Source of the DNA: Pseudomonas azerbaijanoccidentalis | GTDB taxonomy: Bacteria; Pseudomonadota; Gammaproteobacteria; Pseudomonadales; Pseudomonadaceae | Direction: 5' to 3' | Assembly: GCF_019145495.1 (NCBI RefSeq) | Contig: NZ_JAHSTU010000003.1 | Location: 310,001-374,000 of the forward strand | Length of the DNA: 64,000 nucleotides | Shown: one piece after another, positions 1-7,587 of the stretch | Numbering within the stretch: the first letter of the stretch is position 1 | How the letters are laid out: each line of letters begins with the position of its first letter | Position numbers and translations under genes: made by a program | The notes under the pieces: generated by a model | What the model saw: the letters and a program-made list of their open reading frames with translations, nothing else | Told to the model about the DNA's origin: nothing | Database searches by the model: none

Positions 1-76
1 CCAGCGTCGCCGGCAGGGTGGTAGCTGCATGTGCTTGAGCCAGGATGTGTTCGAGTGCGTCTTTAGCAAGTGGCAT
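1..76 (-). CDS. Prophage early protein, partial (possible DUF2303)
   Basis: The reverse strand opens with ATG at 74-76 behind a good AAGGAAG ribosome site and runs off the left edge. Only about 25 residues are visible, beginning MPLAKDALEHILAQAHAA. This resembles the start of DUF2303-type phage proteins, but that is a tentative memory match. It is the next gene of the leftward early operon. Confidence 0.45.
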   Translation of the reverse strand, partial: MPLAKDALEHILAQAHAATTLPATL

Positions 77-126
77 TGGTGCTTCCTTTTGGTGAGAGGA
101 CTTGGTGATGCTTCTAGGTGATCGCG

Positions 127-468
127 TTAGCGAGCGGCCACCGGGGTGTCTTCGCTTTTGAAGAGCTGCGCCGTCGGGTCGTTCTGGAACAAGGTCAGCC
201 CCTGTGGCGTTAGGTACAGCGGGGTGTCGAGGGTCGAGTCTTCTCGCAACTTGCCGCGCTTGGTCGGTTGCGAAAAATCGAGGGTGTGACTGACGGCGAC
301 CTGGTTGCTTTGGCCGATCTGTTTCAACTTCAGCTTGATGGTTACTTCGCCGGCTTTGCCATGGTCGATGACGCCTGCCGCGACGTTCGAGAGCGCCTGG
401 CCGACCTGTTGGGCGAAGACGCCGGCATTGAGTGAGTTGAAAAAGTCATTCGTGTCTGTGGCTTTCAT
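127..468 (-). CDS. Prophage early hypothetical protein, 113 aa
   Basis: Small soluble protein in the leftward early operon. It starts MKATDTNDFFNSL and has no signal peptide or membrane segment. The middle has beta-strand-like alternation (EVTIKLKLKQIG). I do not recognise a named family. Proteins of this kind are common beside PrtN-like and DUF2303-like genes in Pseudomonas prophages, which fits its position. Confidence 0.7.
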   Translation of the reverse strand: MKATDTNDFFNSLNAGVFAQQVGQALSNVAAGVIDHGKAGEVTIKLKLKQIGQSNQVAVSHTLDFSQPTKRGKLREDSTLDTPLYLTPQGLTLFQNDPTAQLFKSEDTPVAAR

Positions 469-527
469 GTGCTGTGCCTCATTGAGTTGCAGTTGTTCGC
501 CCCTGGACGGCAGGGGCCACCGGTGAA

Positions 528-770
528 TCAGGCCGCTTGCTTCGCCGCTTGAGCGTCGAGGTAAGCGGCCAGGTTGTGCAGGTACACGACGGGTTTGGCC
601 CGTGCGGAGTTGTGCAGGCGTGTCACGATCAGCGCGATGCGACCGGCCTTGATTTCATTCAGCAGGTAACGGTCGGTGCGGATGTGTGTGAAGTACTGTT
701 CACGGACGGCCGACAAGGTCGGGCAGGGCGTGGCGAACTGTCGGCGCAATTGGTCGAGTGTGTTGCTCAC
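528..770 (-). CDS. PrtN-like pyocin activator family protein
   Basis: 80-aa protein with the layout of the PrtN (pyocin activator) family: a short N-terminal segment, then SAVREQYF, then LLNEIKAGRIALIVTRL and a C-terminal VYLHNLAAYLDA helix. In P. aeruginosa PrtN activates pyocin genes after SOS induction. Here the gene sits in the leftward early operon of a P2-tailed prophage. It could act as a late or early activator of this prophage, or as a general small DNA-binding protein. Its start (768-770) overlaps the end of the 767-1150 gene. Confidence 0.7.
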   Translation of the reverse strand: MSNTLDQLRRQFATPCPTLSAVREQYFTHIRTDRYLLNEIKAGRIALIVTRLHNSARAKPVVYLHNLAAYLDAQAAKQAA

Positions 771-1150
771 GCGGCTTCCTCCCCGAGCCCCTCCGATCGG
801 GGCACCAACTTGAGGCGGATCAGTTCGGCGAGACCTTCTTTGCTTTTGCCCATGGCGGCGGCACAGATGTGGCCGTTGGCGTCTGCCACCACGGCGCCGA
901 ATGGGTACTCAGGGCAATTGGTCGGGGTGACGTAGGCCACCTGGCCTTCTTGGATGACGTTATTGACGCAGCGGAATACCTCAGCCAGTTCCACGGTGCG
1001 GCAGGGGACGCTGTCCAGCAGGTCGATGGCTTCGCTCGCAGCACCGATCAGCGTCGCACGGCTGACCACGCCCGGACTGTCCAGGTAGATAGGAATCAGT
1101 CGAAGGGCGCCGAGGGCTTGGGTGTATGCGTTGAAGTAGTTGGTAGTCAT
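767..1150 (-). CDS. Prophage early hypothetical protein, 127 aa
   Basis: Starts MTTNYFNAYTQALGALRLI and has a mixed helix/strand pattern. No catalytic motif is recognised. It overlaps both neighbours by 4 bases (767-770 and 1147-1150), the pattern of translational coupling, so it is almost certainly translated as part of the leftward operon. Function unknown. Confidence 0.7.
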   Translation of the reverse strand: MTTNYFNAYTQALGALRLIPIYLDSPGVVSRATLIGAASEAIDLLDSVPCRTVELAEVFRCVNNVIQEGQVAYVTPTNCPEYPFGAVVADANGHICAAAMGKSKEGLAELIRLKLVPRSEGLGEEAA

Positions 1151-1428
1151 GCTGCAGCGTCCTTGTTGTGTGTCTTGATGCCGATGCCCAGCTGCTTTGC
1201 GAGCCAGTCCACGCCGCGCTCGGTGACCATCACCACGGCGTAGTGGCTGTAGGCTTTGATGTTGTCGTTCCAGCGACTGCGCGGATCGGAGAACAGGTAG
1301 CCACGATCGCGGTGCTGGCTTGCGAGGTCACCGCTTTGGGTCAGCACGCGGAGTGCACGCAGTTGCTCGCGAAACTTCCGAGGTTTGAGGCCGAGCACGG
1401 CAGCCGTTTCGTCCAGGGTGCGGTTCAT
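1147..1428 (-). CDS. KilA-C (phage antirepressor) domain protein
   Basis: 93 aa. The N-terminal LDETAAVLGLKPRKFREQLR is a helix-turn-helix-like segment. It is followed by the YLFSDPRSRW and VTERGVDWLAKQLG pattern typical of the KilA-C/ANT C-terminal domain of phage antirepressors. The N-terminal KilA-N or BRO domain of full-length antirepressors is absent, so this is a stand-alone domain. It is likely to bind DNA or modulate the S24 repressor encoded 0.7 kb away (inference). Confidence 0.65.
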   Translation of the reverse strand: MNRTLDETAAVLGLKPRKFREQLRALRVLTQSGDLASQHRDRGYLFSDPRSRWNDNIKAYSHYAVVMVTERGVDWLAKQLGIGIKTHNKDAAA

Positions 1429-1438
1429 GGAGCTGTCC

Positions 1439-1810
1439 TCAGGCGGCGATCAGTTTGCGGACGCGGTCGAGCAAGGCTTCGGAGTCGGCCAGCGCTTGAT
1501 CGATCTGTGCTAAACGCCCGACTTGCCCTGGCGGCGCGGATTGAGCGGACTCGATTCGGCCGTTGGCAATGTCCTGGATGAATTCCCGCAGGTGCAGGTG
1601 ATTGGCCCGGTCCGCGCGCTTGAGTGTCAGTTCGCCGGTGTGGCCGCCCAGGTCGACGTTGATGACTGCGGTGGTGGCCGTGAGCTCGACTGCAAATTTC
1701 GCGTGGATGGTTTGCTCGGGTCGCTGGAGAGGGCATACGGCTGCGCCGCCGACCTGCAGCATGTGATGCAGCAGCTCTTGTTTTTCGAGGGGAATGAGAT
1801 AGCTATTCAT
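1439..1810 (-). CDS. Prophage early hypothetical protein, 123 aa
   Basis: Starts MNSYLIPLEKQELLHHML. The C-terminal third (about residues 85-123) is helical with the segment IDQALADSEALLDRVRKL, a possible short coiled coil. Its start overlaps the stop of the upstream 66-codon gene by 4 bases, supporting coupled translation. No family recognised. Confidence 0.65.
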   Translation of the reverse strand: MNSYLIPLEKQELLHHMLQVGGAAVCPLQRPEQTIHAKFAVELTATTAVINVDLGGHTGELTLKRADRANHLHLREFIQDIANGRIESAQSAPPGQVGRLAQIDQALADSEALLDRVRKLIAA

Positions 1811-2007
1811 GCTGCGTCACCCCCAAAAGGCCGCGATCCATTGGCGGTGGTGCTGATAGGGGCGACAGCGGCGGGACGGCCTTTAGGGGTGGTGATTACC
1901 AAGAGGCCGGTTTGGCGCTGGATGGCTTCGACGGCGGCCCGACTACTGCACGCCGATGGGTGCAGGTAGACAGGGCAGCGCATATTGCTGTGCTGTGTGG
2001 TTTGCAT
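1807..2007 (-). CDS. First gene of leftward early operon, 66 aa hypothetical
   Basis: Promoter-proximal gene of the leftward operon, starting MQTTQHSNMRCPVYLHPSA. It lies about 35 bases downstream of the predicted P_L -10 box, which is overlapped by a 33-bp operator palindrome. It contains three cysteines but no zinc-ribbon spacing. Function unknown. Expression should be controlled by the S24 repressor. Confidence 0.55.
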   Translation of the reverse strand: MQTTQHSNMRCPVYLHPSACSSRAAVEAIQRQTGLLVITTPKGRPAAVAPISTTANGSRPFGGDAA

Positions 2008-2042
2008 GGCTCGTACTCTTTGGTGAGAGATCTACGATGCAA

Positions 2043-2081
2043 ACGATACAAATACGTATTGATAAGGTCAATACGTATTTG
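2043..2081 (-). promoter_or_regulatory. P_L-like promoter with 33-bp operator palindrome
   Basis: Positions 2049-2062 (CAAATACGTATTGA) and 2068-2081 are perfect inverted copies separated by TAAGG. Each arm holds the palindrome AATACGTATT. On the minus strand a TTGACC -35 (2066-2071), a 17-base spacer and a TATCGT -10 (2043-2048) form a sigma-70 promoter that the operator covers. This is the expected layout for repression of leftward early genes by the prophage repressor. Confidence 0.65.
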
Positions 2082-2146
2082 AATTGATTTTTCAGTGGAC
2101 GTTAAAAAGCCCGCTGACTGCGGGCTTCAACTGATGCGGCGATGTA

Positions 2147-2824
2147 TTAGAAAATTTCGAGTTTCGAGAAGACAACACCACAAATCATCGCATCGTCTCC
2201 CAGTTCGATGATTGGCTCTGGCCAAGCCGGGTTCAGTGGCTTGAGGAACCGACGTTTGCCTTCCATAACCAGCTGTTTGAATGTTGCCTCTTGGCTATCG
2301 ACCAACTTGGCAATAACGAGAGATCCGTTCTCGGCATCCTTCGCCGGGTCAACGAAGATGATGTCGCCATCTCTAAAAGAGCGACGTTCGTGTTGATTAA
2401 ACATCGACAGCCCTCGAACCCTTAAAGCATAGCTTTGACTGCTGTGAGACGCGGCACATGGCAGCCATATCTCCGCATCATCGAGTGTTCGAACATCCTC
2501 AATTTCGCACCACGCTCCCGCTTGGACCCAGGAAATCAGAGGGACATAACCTTTGATTGCCGGCCCTGGTTCGACATTTGGTTCAGCGGTAGCTGAGAGC
2601 TTTACGTCAGAACTGGGATCTTTATGTTCGCCGCCTTTCCACAGCCAATTGCTACTGACTTTTAAGGCCTTGGCGATTTTTTCTACGTTTTCATGACGGG
2701 GGCTAGCCACCGCATTTGTCACGATTCTGTGAATTGTCGGCTGAGGTACTCCGGAACGGCGCCCGAGTTCGCCTTCTGATAATTCCATTTCTTGCATGCG
2801 TTGAGCGATGCGGTCGCCTATCAC
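2147..2824 (-). CDS. S24-family prophage repressor (CI/LexA-like)
   Basis: Two-domain repressor of lysogeny. Residues 1-60 form a helix-turn-helix (LSEGELGRRSGVPQPTIHRI). The C-terminal half is an S24 peptidase with catalytic Ser140 (RGLSM), Lys183 (ATFKQL) and a candidate Ala102-Gly103 autocleavage site (VQAGAW), so it should self-cleave with RecA during SOS. I chose the GTG at 2824, giving 225 aa beginning VIGDRIAQR, because such repressors usually begin with this motif. The longer reading frame to an ATG at 2938 would run across the operators and the rightward promoter. Confidence 0.85.
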   Translation of the reverse strand: MIGDRIAQRMQEMELSEGELGRRSGVPQPTIHRIVTNAVASPRHENVEKIAKALKVSSNWLWKGGEHKDPSSDVKLSATAEPNVEPGPAIKGYVPLISWVQAGAWCEIEDVRTLDDAEIWLPCAASHSSQSYALRVRGLSMFNQHERRSFRDGDIIFVDPAKDAENGSLVIAKLVDSQEATFKQLVMEGKRRFLKPLNPAWPEPIIELGDDAMICGVVFSKLEIF

Positions 2825-2861
2825 TTTTTTTCTGCCCTGATTCAAAAACGTATCAGCGATT

Positions 2862-2905
2862 GTATTGAAACGATCAATACGTTTGTGTATTGTATCGATC
2901 AATGC
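2862..2905 (+). promoter_or_regulatory. P_R-like promoter with tandem operators (O_R)
   Basis: Two operator-like pairs lie between the divergent repressor and cro genes: GTATTG-N7-CAATAC (2862-2880) and GTATTG-N7-CAATGC (2887-2905). Their starts are 25 bases apart. A rightward promoter TTGAAA (2865-2870), 17-base spacer, TATTGT (2888-2893) is completely covered by them. The half-site GTATTG/CAATAC is shared with the P_L operator at 2049-2081. Confidence 0.6.
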
Positions 2906-2926
2906 GAAAGCGCATCGGTGAACGTT

Positions 2927-3124
2927 ATGACTATCCAAGAAATGCTCGCGGAGTTACTGCAGTCGGGTTTATCCCAGCGAGTAATCGCAGATCGCGTAGG
3001 GACAACGCAGCCGACTATCAATCGTGCCGCCAAAGGTGCGGATGTTCGGTATGTAACAGGGAAGGCTATTGAGTGCCTTTACCTACAAGAAAAAGAAACT
3101 GCCGGCCTGAAGTCGGCAGCTTGA
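2927..3124 (+). CDS. Cro-like transcriptional regulator
   Basis: 65-aa protein starting MTIQEMLAELLQSGLSQ. It contains a clear helix-turn-helix (SQRVIADRVGTTQPTINRAAKG). It is the first rightward gene, divergent from the S24 repressor across the shared operators, the classical Cro position. The ATG at 2927 was chosen over the upstream 2792 start because it lies downstream of the predicted promoter and follows a GGTGA ribosome site. Confidence 0.75.
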   Translation: MTIQEMLAELLQSGLSQRVIADRVGTTQPTINRAAKGADVRYVTGKAIECLYLQEKETAGLKSAA

Positions 3125-3240
3125 ATGGGTGCCGGGCTGGGGCCTCTCACCAAAGATCCCCCAGCCCAGCTACGACGATACACAGCACATGTACATCGGT
3201 CGTGGTTGTAGGATAGGGACTACCCTGTCTTATGGCTACA

Positions 3241-3261
3241 CCGTAAACAGGGGATTTACGG
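3241..3261 (+). promoter_or_regulatory. Stem-loop presenting the CII-like gene's ribosome site
   Basis: CCGTAAA (3241-3247) and TTTACGG (3255-3261) are perfect inverted copies flanking the loop CAGGGGA. The loop contains the only good Shine-Dalgarno sequence for the ATG at 3264. Translation could be tuned by this hairpin or by a protein binding it (inference). Confidence 0.45.
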
Positions 3262-3263
3262 TT

Positions 3264-3752
3264 ATGAGTCGCACAGATCTATTGCCGGACGCGGGTCCGG
3301 TCCTTCCTTTGCGCCAGGCGATCTATCGCGCTGGTCGTGACTACAAGGGCGGAATCACCGCCCTTGCCTTTGACATGGTGTTGGACAACGACACCCTGCA
3401 GAAGAAACTCAAGCTTGATGAAGAGCGCCGTTGGCTCAACCCGGACGAATTGGAGGAGGTCATCCGGTTGACGGGTGATTCACGCCTACTCGATGCGCTG
3501 ATGCGTCCGGCCGGTGCTGTCTGGTATCGCCCGGTACCGGTACCGGCAACACGCGATGCCTTGAAAGCCGTCGGCAAGTTGCTGGGCGAAACAGGTGAAT
3601 TCGTGGCTGCTATGCACGACGGAGCTGCCGACAATGTGTGGGAGCTTCACGAAGTCCTCGATCTTGAAAAGCATGGTATGGACGTGATCCGCGAAGTACT
3701 CGGCATCATGGCCGGTGCCCGTCAGGCGATGGAGGACCGTGTCAATGGATGA
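3264..3752 (+). CDS. Phage regulatory protein CII-like (CP76 family)
   Basis: 162 aa. Segments such as GGITALAFDMVLDNDTLQKK and LNPDELEEVIRLTGD match the CP76/CII-type phage regulators, which have a helix-turn-helix-like N-terminus and a helical tail. In P2-like and lambdoid phages such proteins choose between lysogeny and lysis or set copy of early transcripts. The start at 3264 is supported by the AGGGG site in the hairpin loop. The frame is open upstream to 3129 but lacks a good ribosome site. It overlaps the next gene by 8 bases. Confidence 0.7.
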   Translation: MSRTDLLPDAGPVLPLRQAIYRAGRDYKGGITALAFDMVLDNDTLQKKLKLDEERRWLNPDELEEVIRLTGDSRLLDALMRPAGAVWYRPVPVPATRDALKAVGKLLGETGEFVAAMHDGAADNVWELHEVLDLEKHGMDVIREVLGIMAGARQAMEDRVNG

Positions 3753-3948
3753 CATCGATCGCGCCAACGACCAGGCGCAATACCTTCTCGACGTTGCGCT
3801 TCAGCGCAGCCGTCGTGCGCCATCGAATCGCGTCAGCGCGGAATTCTGTGTTGATTGCGACGAATCTATCCCGTTACTTCGACAGCAGACGATTGCGGGT
3901 TGCCAAACCTGTGTTGACTGTCAGGGGTTGCGGGAGGCTCGGCGATGA
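3745..3948 (+). CDS. TraR/DksA-type C4 zinc-finger protein
   Basis: 67 aa. An N-terminal acidic helix (MDDIDRANDQAQYLL) precedes a zinc finger with FCVDCDE and CQTCVDC, i.e. Cys-x2-Cys, about 17 residues, Cys-x2-Cys. This is the TraR/DksA layout of small proteins that bind the RNA polymerase secondary channel. The start overlaps the end of the CII-like gene and the stop overlaps the primase start (ATGA-like coupling). It may redirect host transcription during lytic growth. Confidence 0.8.
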   Translation: MDDIDRANDQAQYLLDVALQRSRRAPSNRVSAEFCVDCDESIPLLRQQTIAGCQTCVDCQGLREARR

Positions 3949-6647
3949 GTGAACCGGCCAAAGGAATAGCCATCGCCAATTGGGCAAAACGTTACATCGA
4001 TACCTTTGACCTGGCCCTGGTCTCTATTGAGCCCGGTGAGAAAGGACCCAAGGGTAAGGGGTGGAACAAGCCGGGTGGATTTATCACTGATGCCGCCCAG
4101 GCTGAAGCTTTCTGGCAACGAAACCCTCACCACAACCTTGGCGTCGTGCTTGGGCCAAGCCGTGTCTGCTCGTTGGACGTTGATGACGTTCAGTGGACGC
4201 GGCATGTGTTGTATGAACTGTTGGGCGTCGATCTGGATGCCATGGCGGTGGTGTATCCGACTATTGTCGGTAACCCCGCTCGGTTCCGGGTGGTTTTCAA
4301 AGTGCCGGACGGCGTCGAGCTGACCCGGCATTCTCTGTCGTGGCCCAATGAAAAAGACCCAGATGGTTCGATCCACAAAGGTCTGATGGCTAAGGCCAAG
4401 GCGGCAAAAGAGCAGGGCGATGAGGCCGGTGATGCTGCGGCACGCGCCGAGGCAGAAGAGTACAAGCGTTTCACGGTGTTCGAGCTGCGCGCTGGGCTGG
4501 TGCAGGATGTGTTCCCACCTTCAATTCACCCGGGCACCGGCAAGCCTTACATCTGGCGCACTCCACCGAGCGCCACTGATGGTCTGCCGACGCTGAATGC
4601 TGACTTGCTGAATATCTGGCAGGGCTGGGACATCTTCAAGCGTGATGCCGAAGCGGCGTGCCCTTGGGCGATCAGACCTGCCGCGCCACCAGCGAAGGTC
4701 GTCAAGCGTCCAGCACCTGCAACGGGTAATCGGCCATCTGTGATCGATGAGTTCAATCGTTGCCACGATGTGCAAGAGCTGCTTCGCTCCCACGGCTATA
4801 TCAAGCGGGGCAGCAAGTGGCTGTACCCGCAGAGCAGTACCGGTCTGCCGGGCGTGACGATCAGCGATGAAGGCAAGGTCTACTCGCACCACGGCGCCGA
4901 TCCACTGGCGAACGGACATCAGAACGACGCCTTTGAAGTGTTCTGTTTGCTCGAGCACGGCGGTGATCAGTCGAACGCGGTGAAGGACGCTGCGCGCATG
5001 TTGGGCATGCAGCATTCATCCCGTCCTGATCCGCGTGATCTTCCCCCGACCCCATCTGGTGACATGCCCGGGCCGGGCTGCGCGAACGGCGCCATCAGCG
5101 AGTCCGCTCCGGCTCCTGATGGGGGTGCGGGGGAGGTGCTGTCACTTGAGCACGTCCTGCGTCGGTTTGCGTTGGTGGAGGGGACGACCCATGTCTGGGA
5201 CTTCGACCAATCGCGGGTGATGAAGAAGTCAGCTTTTGAAGCGCGCGTCGGCAAACCCTTGGCGAAGCAGTGGTTGGAAGACACCGAGCGGCGCAAGTTG
5301 ATTTCTGATGACCATGTTCGCGACATCGAACAGGCGCGGCGGATGTCGGGCAAGAAAGGTGGTGCTTTTGGTATGCCGCCAACCGAGCGTTACGTGTACA
5401 TCGATGGCACGAAGGACGTGTGGGACCGGGAGAAAAAACGGCGTGTGGCCGAGGGCGCCGTGAAGATGGCTCTGGGTGATACCTACTCTTTGTGGTTGAA
5501 CAGCAGCGAGCGTCGGGTGGTTGATGTTGACCATATCGTGTTTGACCCGACGATGACTAAAGATCCGAGTGTGTACATCAACACGTTCGATGGACTACCA
5601 CTCGAACCGACCCATGATGAGGCTGCCTGCGAGAACCTACGGTGGTTGATTTCGTTCCTTTGCAACCATGATCAGGATGCCACGCGGTGGTTGACGCGCT
5701 GGATGGCGTTCCCGTTGCAGCACCTCGGCGCCAAGATGGACACGGCTGTGTTGATGCACTCGATCATGGAGGGATCCGGCAAGAGCCTGCTGTTCGCCGA
5801 TGCGATGGGCATGCTTTATGGTCAGTACGCGGCCACCGTTGGACAAACCCAGCTTGAAAGCAACTTCAACGCCTGGCAAAGCCGCAAGCTCTGGTCGGTG
5901 TTTGAAGAGGTTGTCAGCCGCGATCAGCGGTACAACCAGGTGGGCAAGATCAAGCATTTGATCACCGGCAAGACGGTGCGAATGGAGTCGAAGTTCATCA
6001 ATGGCTGGGAAGAAGCCAACCACATGAACGCGGTGTTCCTAAGCAATGAAATCTTGCCGTGGCCCATCAGCGAAAGCGACCGGCGAATGCTGGTGATGTG
6101 GCCCGAGCTAACCCTGCCGCCAGACCGCCAGCAGGCTATCGGCCAGGAGCTGAAGAACGGCGGAGTCGCGGCGCTGTATGGCTGGCTGTTGTCGATTGAC
6201 CTCGGCGACTTTGACCAGCGCACCCGGCCACCGAGTACGGCGGCACGTGAACGGCTGGTGGCATTGAGTCGGGCCGGCTGGCAGACATTCCTCAACCTTT
6301 GGAAGTACGGCGAGCTGGGGCGTGATTTGTGGGGCGTGTGCCTTTCGACCGATCTCTACTCGCTGTTCCTGGAGTGGTGCCACCGCAACAAAGAACACGT
6401 GATGAGCCAGACGAAGTTTTCACTGTTCATCGGGTCCGAAGTCGATAAGACCCGATCAATTCCCTGGACTGAAGGCAGCAATCGGCGGTTTGGTGCGTTT
6501 TTCTTTCCGAACGATCCCGGGGCTTCCCAGCCCCCATCACTGAAGGCGGCCGATCTGGGCAAGACGGTCAGTGACTGGCGTGCCCAGGCAAAGTTGGCCG
6601 GTTGGAACGTGGACAACTGGGAACACGTCAAGGCGGCTGCAGCATGA
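3945..6647 (+). CDS. Phage primase-helicase (prim-pol plus DUF5906)
   Basis: 900-aa replication protein. Residues 1-230 look like a bifunctional primase/polymerase domain (KGPKGKGWNKPGG, then LGVVLGPSRVCSLDVDD with the metal-binding acidic pair). The C-terminal half has a superfamily-3-type helicase of the DUF5906 class with Walker A EGSGKS and the downstream EEV and LSNE motifs. It should prime and unwind prophage DNA. It overlaps the zinc-finger gene by 4 bases, and its TGA overlaps the ATG of the next frame (ATGA at 6644-6647). Confidence 0.85.
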   Translation: MSEPAKGIAIANWAKRYIDTFDLALVSIEPGEKGPKGKGWNKPGGFITDAAQAEAFWQRNPHHNLGVVLGPSRVCSLDVDDVQWTRHVLYELLGVDLDAMAVVYPTIVGNPARFRVVFKVPDGVELTRHSLSWPNEKDPDGSIHKGLMAKAKAAKEQGDEAGDAAARAEAEEYKRFTVFELRAGLVQDVFPPSIHPGTGKPYIWRTPPSATDGLPTLNADLLNIWQGWDIFKRDAEAACPWAIRPAAPPAKVVKRPAPATGNRPSVIDEFNRCHDVQELLRSHGYIKRGSKWLYPQSSTGLPGVTISDEGKVYSHHGADPLANGHQNDAFEVFCLLEHGGDQSNAVKDAARMLGMQHSSRPDPRDLPPTPSGDMPGPGCANGAISESAPAPDGGAGEVLSLEHVLRRFALVEGTTHVWDFDQSRVMKKSAFEARVGKPLAKQWLEDTERRKLISDDHVRDIEQARRMSGKKGGAFGMPPTERYVYIDGTKDVWDREKKRRVAEGAVKMALGDTYSLWLNSSERRVVDVDHIVFDPTMTKDPSVYINTFDGLPLEPTHDEAACENLRWLISFLCNHDQDATRWLTRWMAFPLQHLGAKMDTAVLMHSIMEGSGKSLLFADAMGMLYGQYAATVGQTQLESNFNAWQSRKLWSVFEEVVSRDQRYNQVGKIKHLITGKTVRMESKFINGWEEANHMNAVFLSNEILPWPISESDRRMLVMWPELTLPPDRQQAIGQELKNGGVAALYGWLLSIDLGDFDQRTRPPSTAARERLVALSRAGWQTFLNLWKYGELGRDLWGVCLSTDLYSLFLEWCHRNKEHVMSQTKFSLFIGSEVDKTRSIPWTEGSNRRFGAFFFPNDPGASQPPSLKAADLGKTVSDWRAQAKLAGWNVDNWEHVKAAAA

Positions 6648-6979
6648 ATACGCCTAATAGTGTGTTGGGTGTGTCGGATGTGTGTCGGGTTGGTTTTGGC
6701 GACCCAGCACAGTTTAAGGCCTTTAATCCCGTGGGTTTGTGGGCAGTGTGTTGGGTGTGTTGGGTTTGCCGTCGCGTGCGCGCATGCGTGATGTTATTTA
6801 CAGCGAAAACCGAGGGCGGAAATTTTTCTTATGCGAGGGCAGAAAAACCTAACAAACCCAACACACTCAACACAGATAGATTGAAGATATTGATTTTTAA
6901 GGGATTTATTTGTGCTGGGTTTGTGTTGGGTTGCGGGTTTTCTGTGTTGGGTTCGGTTTTTCGGGGGGAAGGGCGATGA
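6644..6979 (+). CDS. Repeat-rich 111-codon frame between primase and next gene
   Basis: The frame starts MNTPNSVLGVSDVCR and ends GSVFRGEGR. Both ends are ATGA overlaps: its ATG with the primase stop, and its TGA with the ATG at 6976. That coupling argues it is translated. The DNA is unusual, being made of TTGGGT/GTGTTGGG repeats and their complements, so the protein is odd (VCWVCWVCRRVRACV, then KPNKPNTLNT). It may be coding, a cis-acting site, or both. No family recognised. Confidence 0.45.
   Translation: MNTPNSVLGVSDVCRVGFGDPAQFKAFNPVGLWAVCWVCWVCRRVRACVMLFTAKTEGGNFSYARAEKPNKPNTLNTDRLKILIFKGFICAGFVLGCGFSVLGSVFRGEGR
6661..6975. repeat. TTGGGT/GTGTTGGG repeat cluster on both strands
   Basis: GTGTTGGGT-type words recur at 6661-6672, 6748-6770, 6917-6930 and 6935-6951, with the complementary CAAACCCAACAC at about 6852-6874, so long-range hairpins can form. 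Around 6917-6973 there are several G-runs of three or more. The position directly after the primase-helicase would suit a replication origin or single-strand initiation site (inference). Confidence 0.45.
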
Positions 6980-7458
6980 TCGGGGCAATGGAGGCGGTTT
7001 TGAAGCACTGGGGTGAGCAATGCCGACTGAACGGCGAAAGCGGCGGCATGGGGAGCCCAATGGCGACCATCATGGAGTGGGGTGGGTCGGCACCTCGCGG
7101 CACTCCGGGATCGCGGATCATCCTCGGTGCAGGAGCTGGGCCTGATGCGGTTGCCCAGCAAGTAGGGGCTGCGCTGTCGGAGATCGGGCGTCAGGATGAG
7201 CAGGGCGATCGTTTGATGCGGTTGGCTGGTTTGCGTTATGGCGATGACCCGGCGCCGACCTGGTTGATGCAGTTGCATCTGTTGGGGATAGAGTCGAGGG
7301 CGAAACAGACTTACTACGACCAGGTGCATCGCCTACATGAGCGGTTGCTGGTGGTGCTGGCTGAGCGTTCCGACGCCCGCGAGTGGCTTACCGCTGGTCG
7401 GGGCGTTTTGCCTCAAAGTCTCCTCAAAGTTGCGTCAAAGTTGCGTCGAGCTGGATAA
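6976..7458 (+). CDS. Prophage protein in the late-regulator position, 160 aa
   Basis: Starts MIGAMEAVLKHWGEQCR behind a strong GGGGGGAAGGG site. It has a glycine-rich N-terminal part and a helical C-terminus (YYDQVHRLHERLLVVLAERS). It lies between the primase-helicase and the holin, where lambdoid phages put the Q-type antiterminator. I see no zinc motif that would prove that role. The 3' end has short direct repeats (TCAAAGT words, 7412-7445). Function unknown. Confidence 0.6.
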   Translation: MIGAMEAVLKHWGEQCRLNGESGGMGSPMATIMEWGGSAPRGTPGSRIILGAGAGPDAVAQQVGAALSEIGRQDEQGDRLMRLAGLRYGDDPAPTWLMQLHLLGIESRAKQTYYDQVHRLHERLLVVLAERSDAREWLTAGRGVLPQSLLKVASKLRRAG

Positions 7459-7480
7459 CCGAAAATGCCCCCTTTTCGGT
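7458..7480 (+). terminator. 8-bp perfect hairpin directly after a stop codon
   Basis: ACCGAAAA (7458-7465) and TTTTCGGT (7473-7480) flank the loop TGCCCCC, starting on the last base of the TAA of the preceding gene. There is no following U-run, so it may be a weak terminator, an mRNA-stabilising end or a pausing signal near the late promoter. Confidence 0.4.
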
Positions 7481-7587
7481 TCCGTACTCAGGGGGTAAAA
7501 AGTCACCACGATATGAAATTTGCGCCTTGGCGCTGACCTCGCACGTGCTGTGCAGTTTCACCCGGCCTCCCTGAGCCGGTCACCTAA

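Noticed and set aside
2792..2926. Upstream part of the frame that holds the Cro-like gene
   Set aside because: It would overlap the predicted P_R promoter and operators. The ATG at 2927 is preferred.
2825..2938. N-terminal extension of the repressor to ATG 2938
   Set aside because: It crosses the operators and the divergent promoter and does not look like a repressor start. GTG 2824 is chosen.
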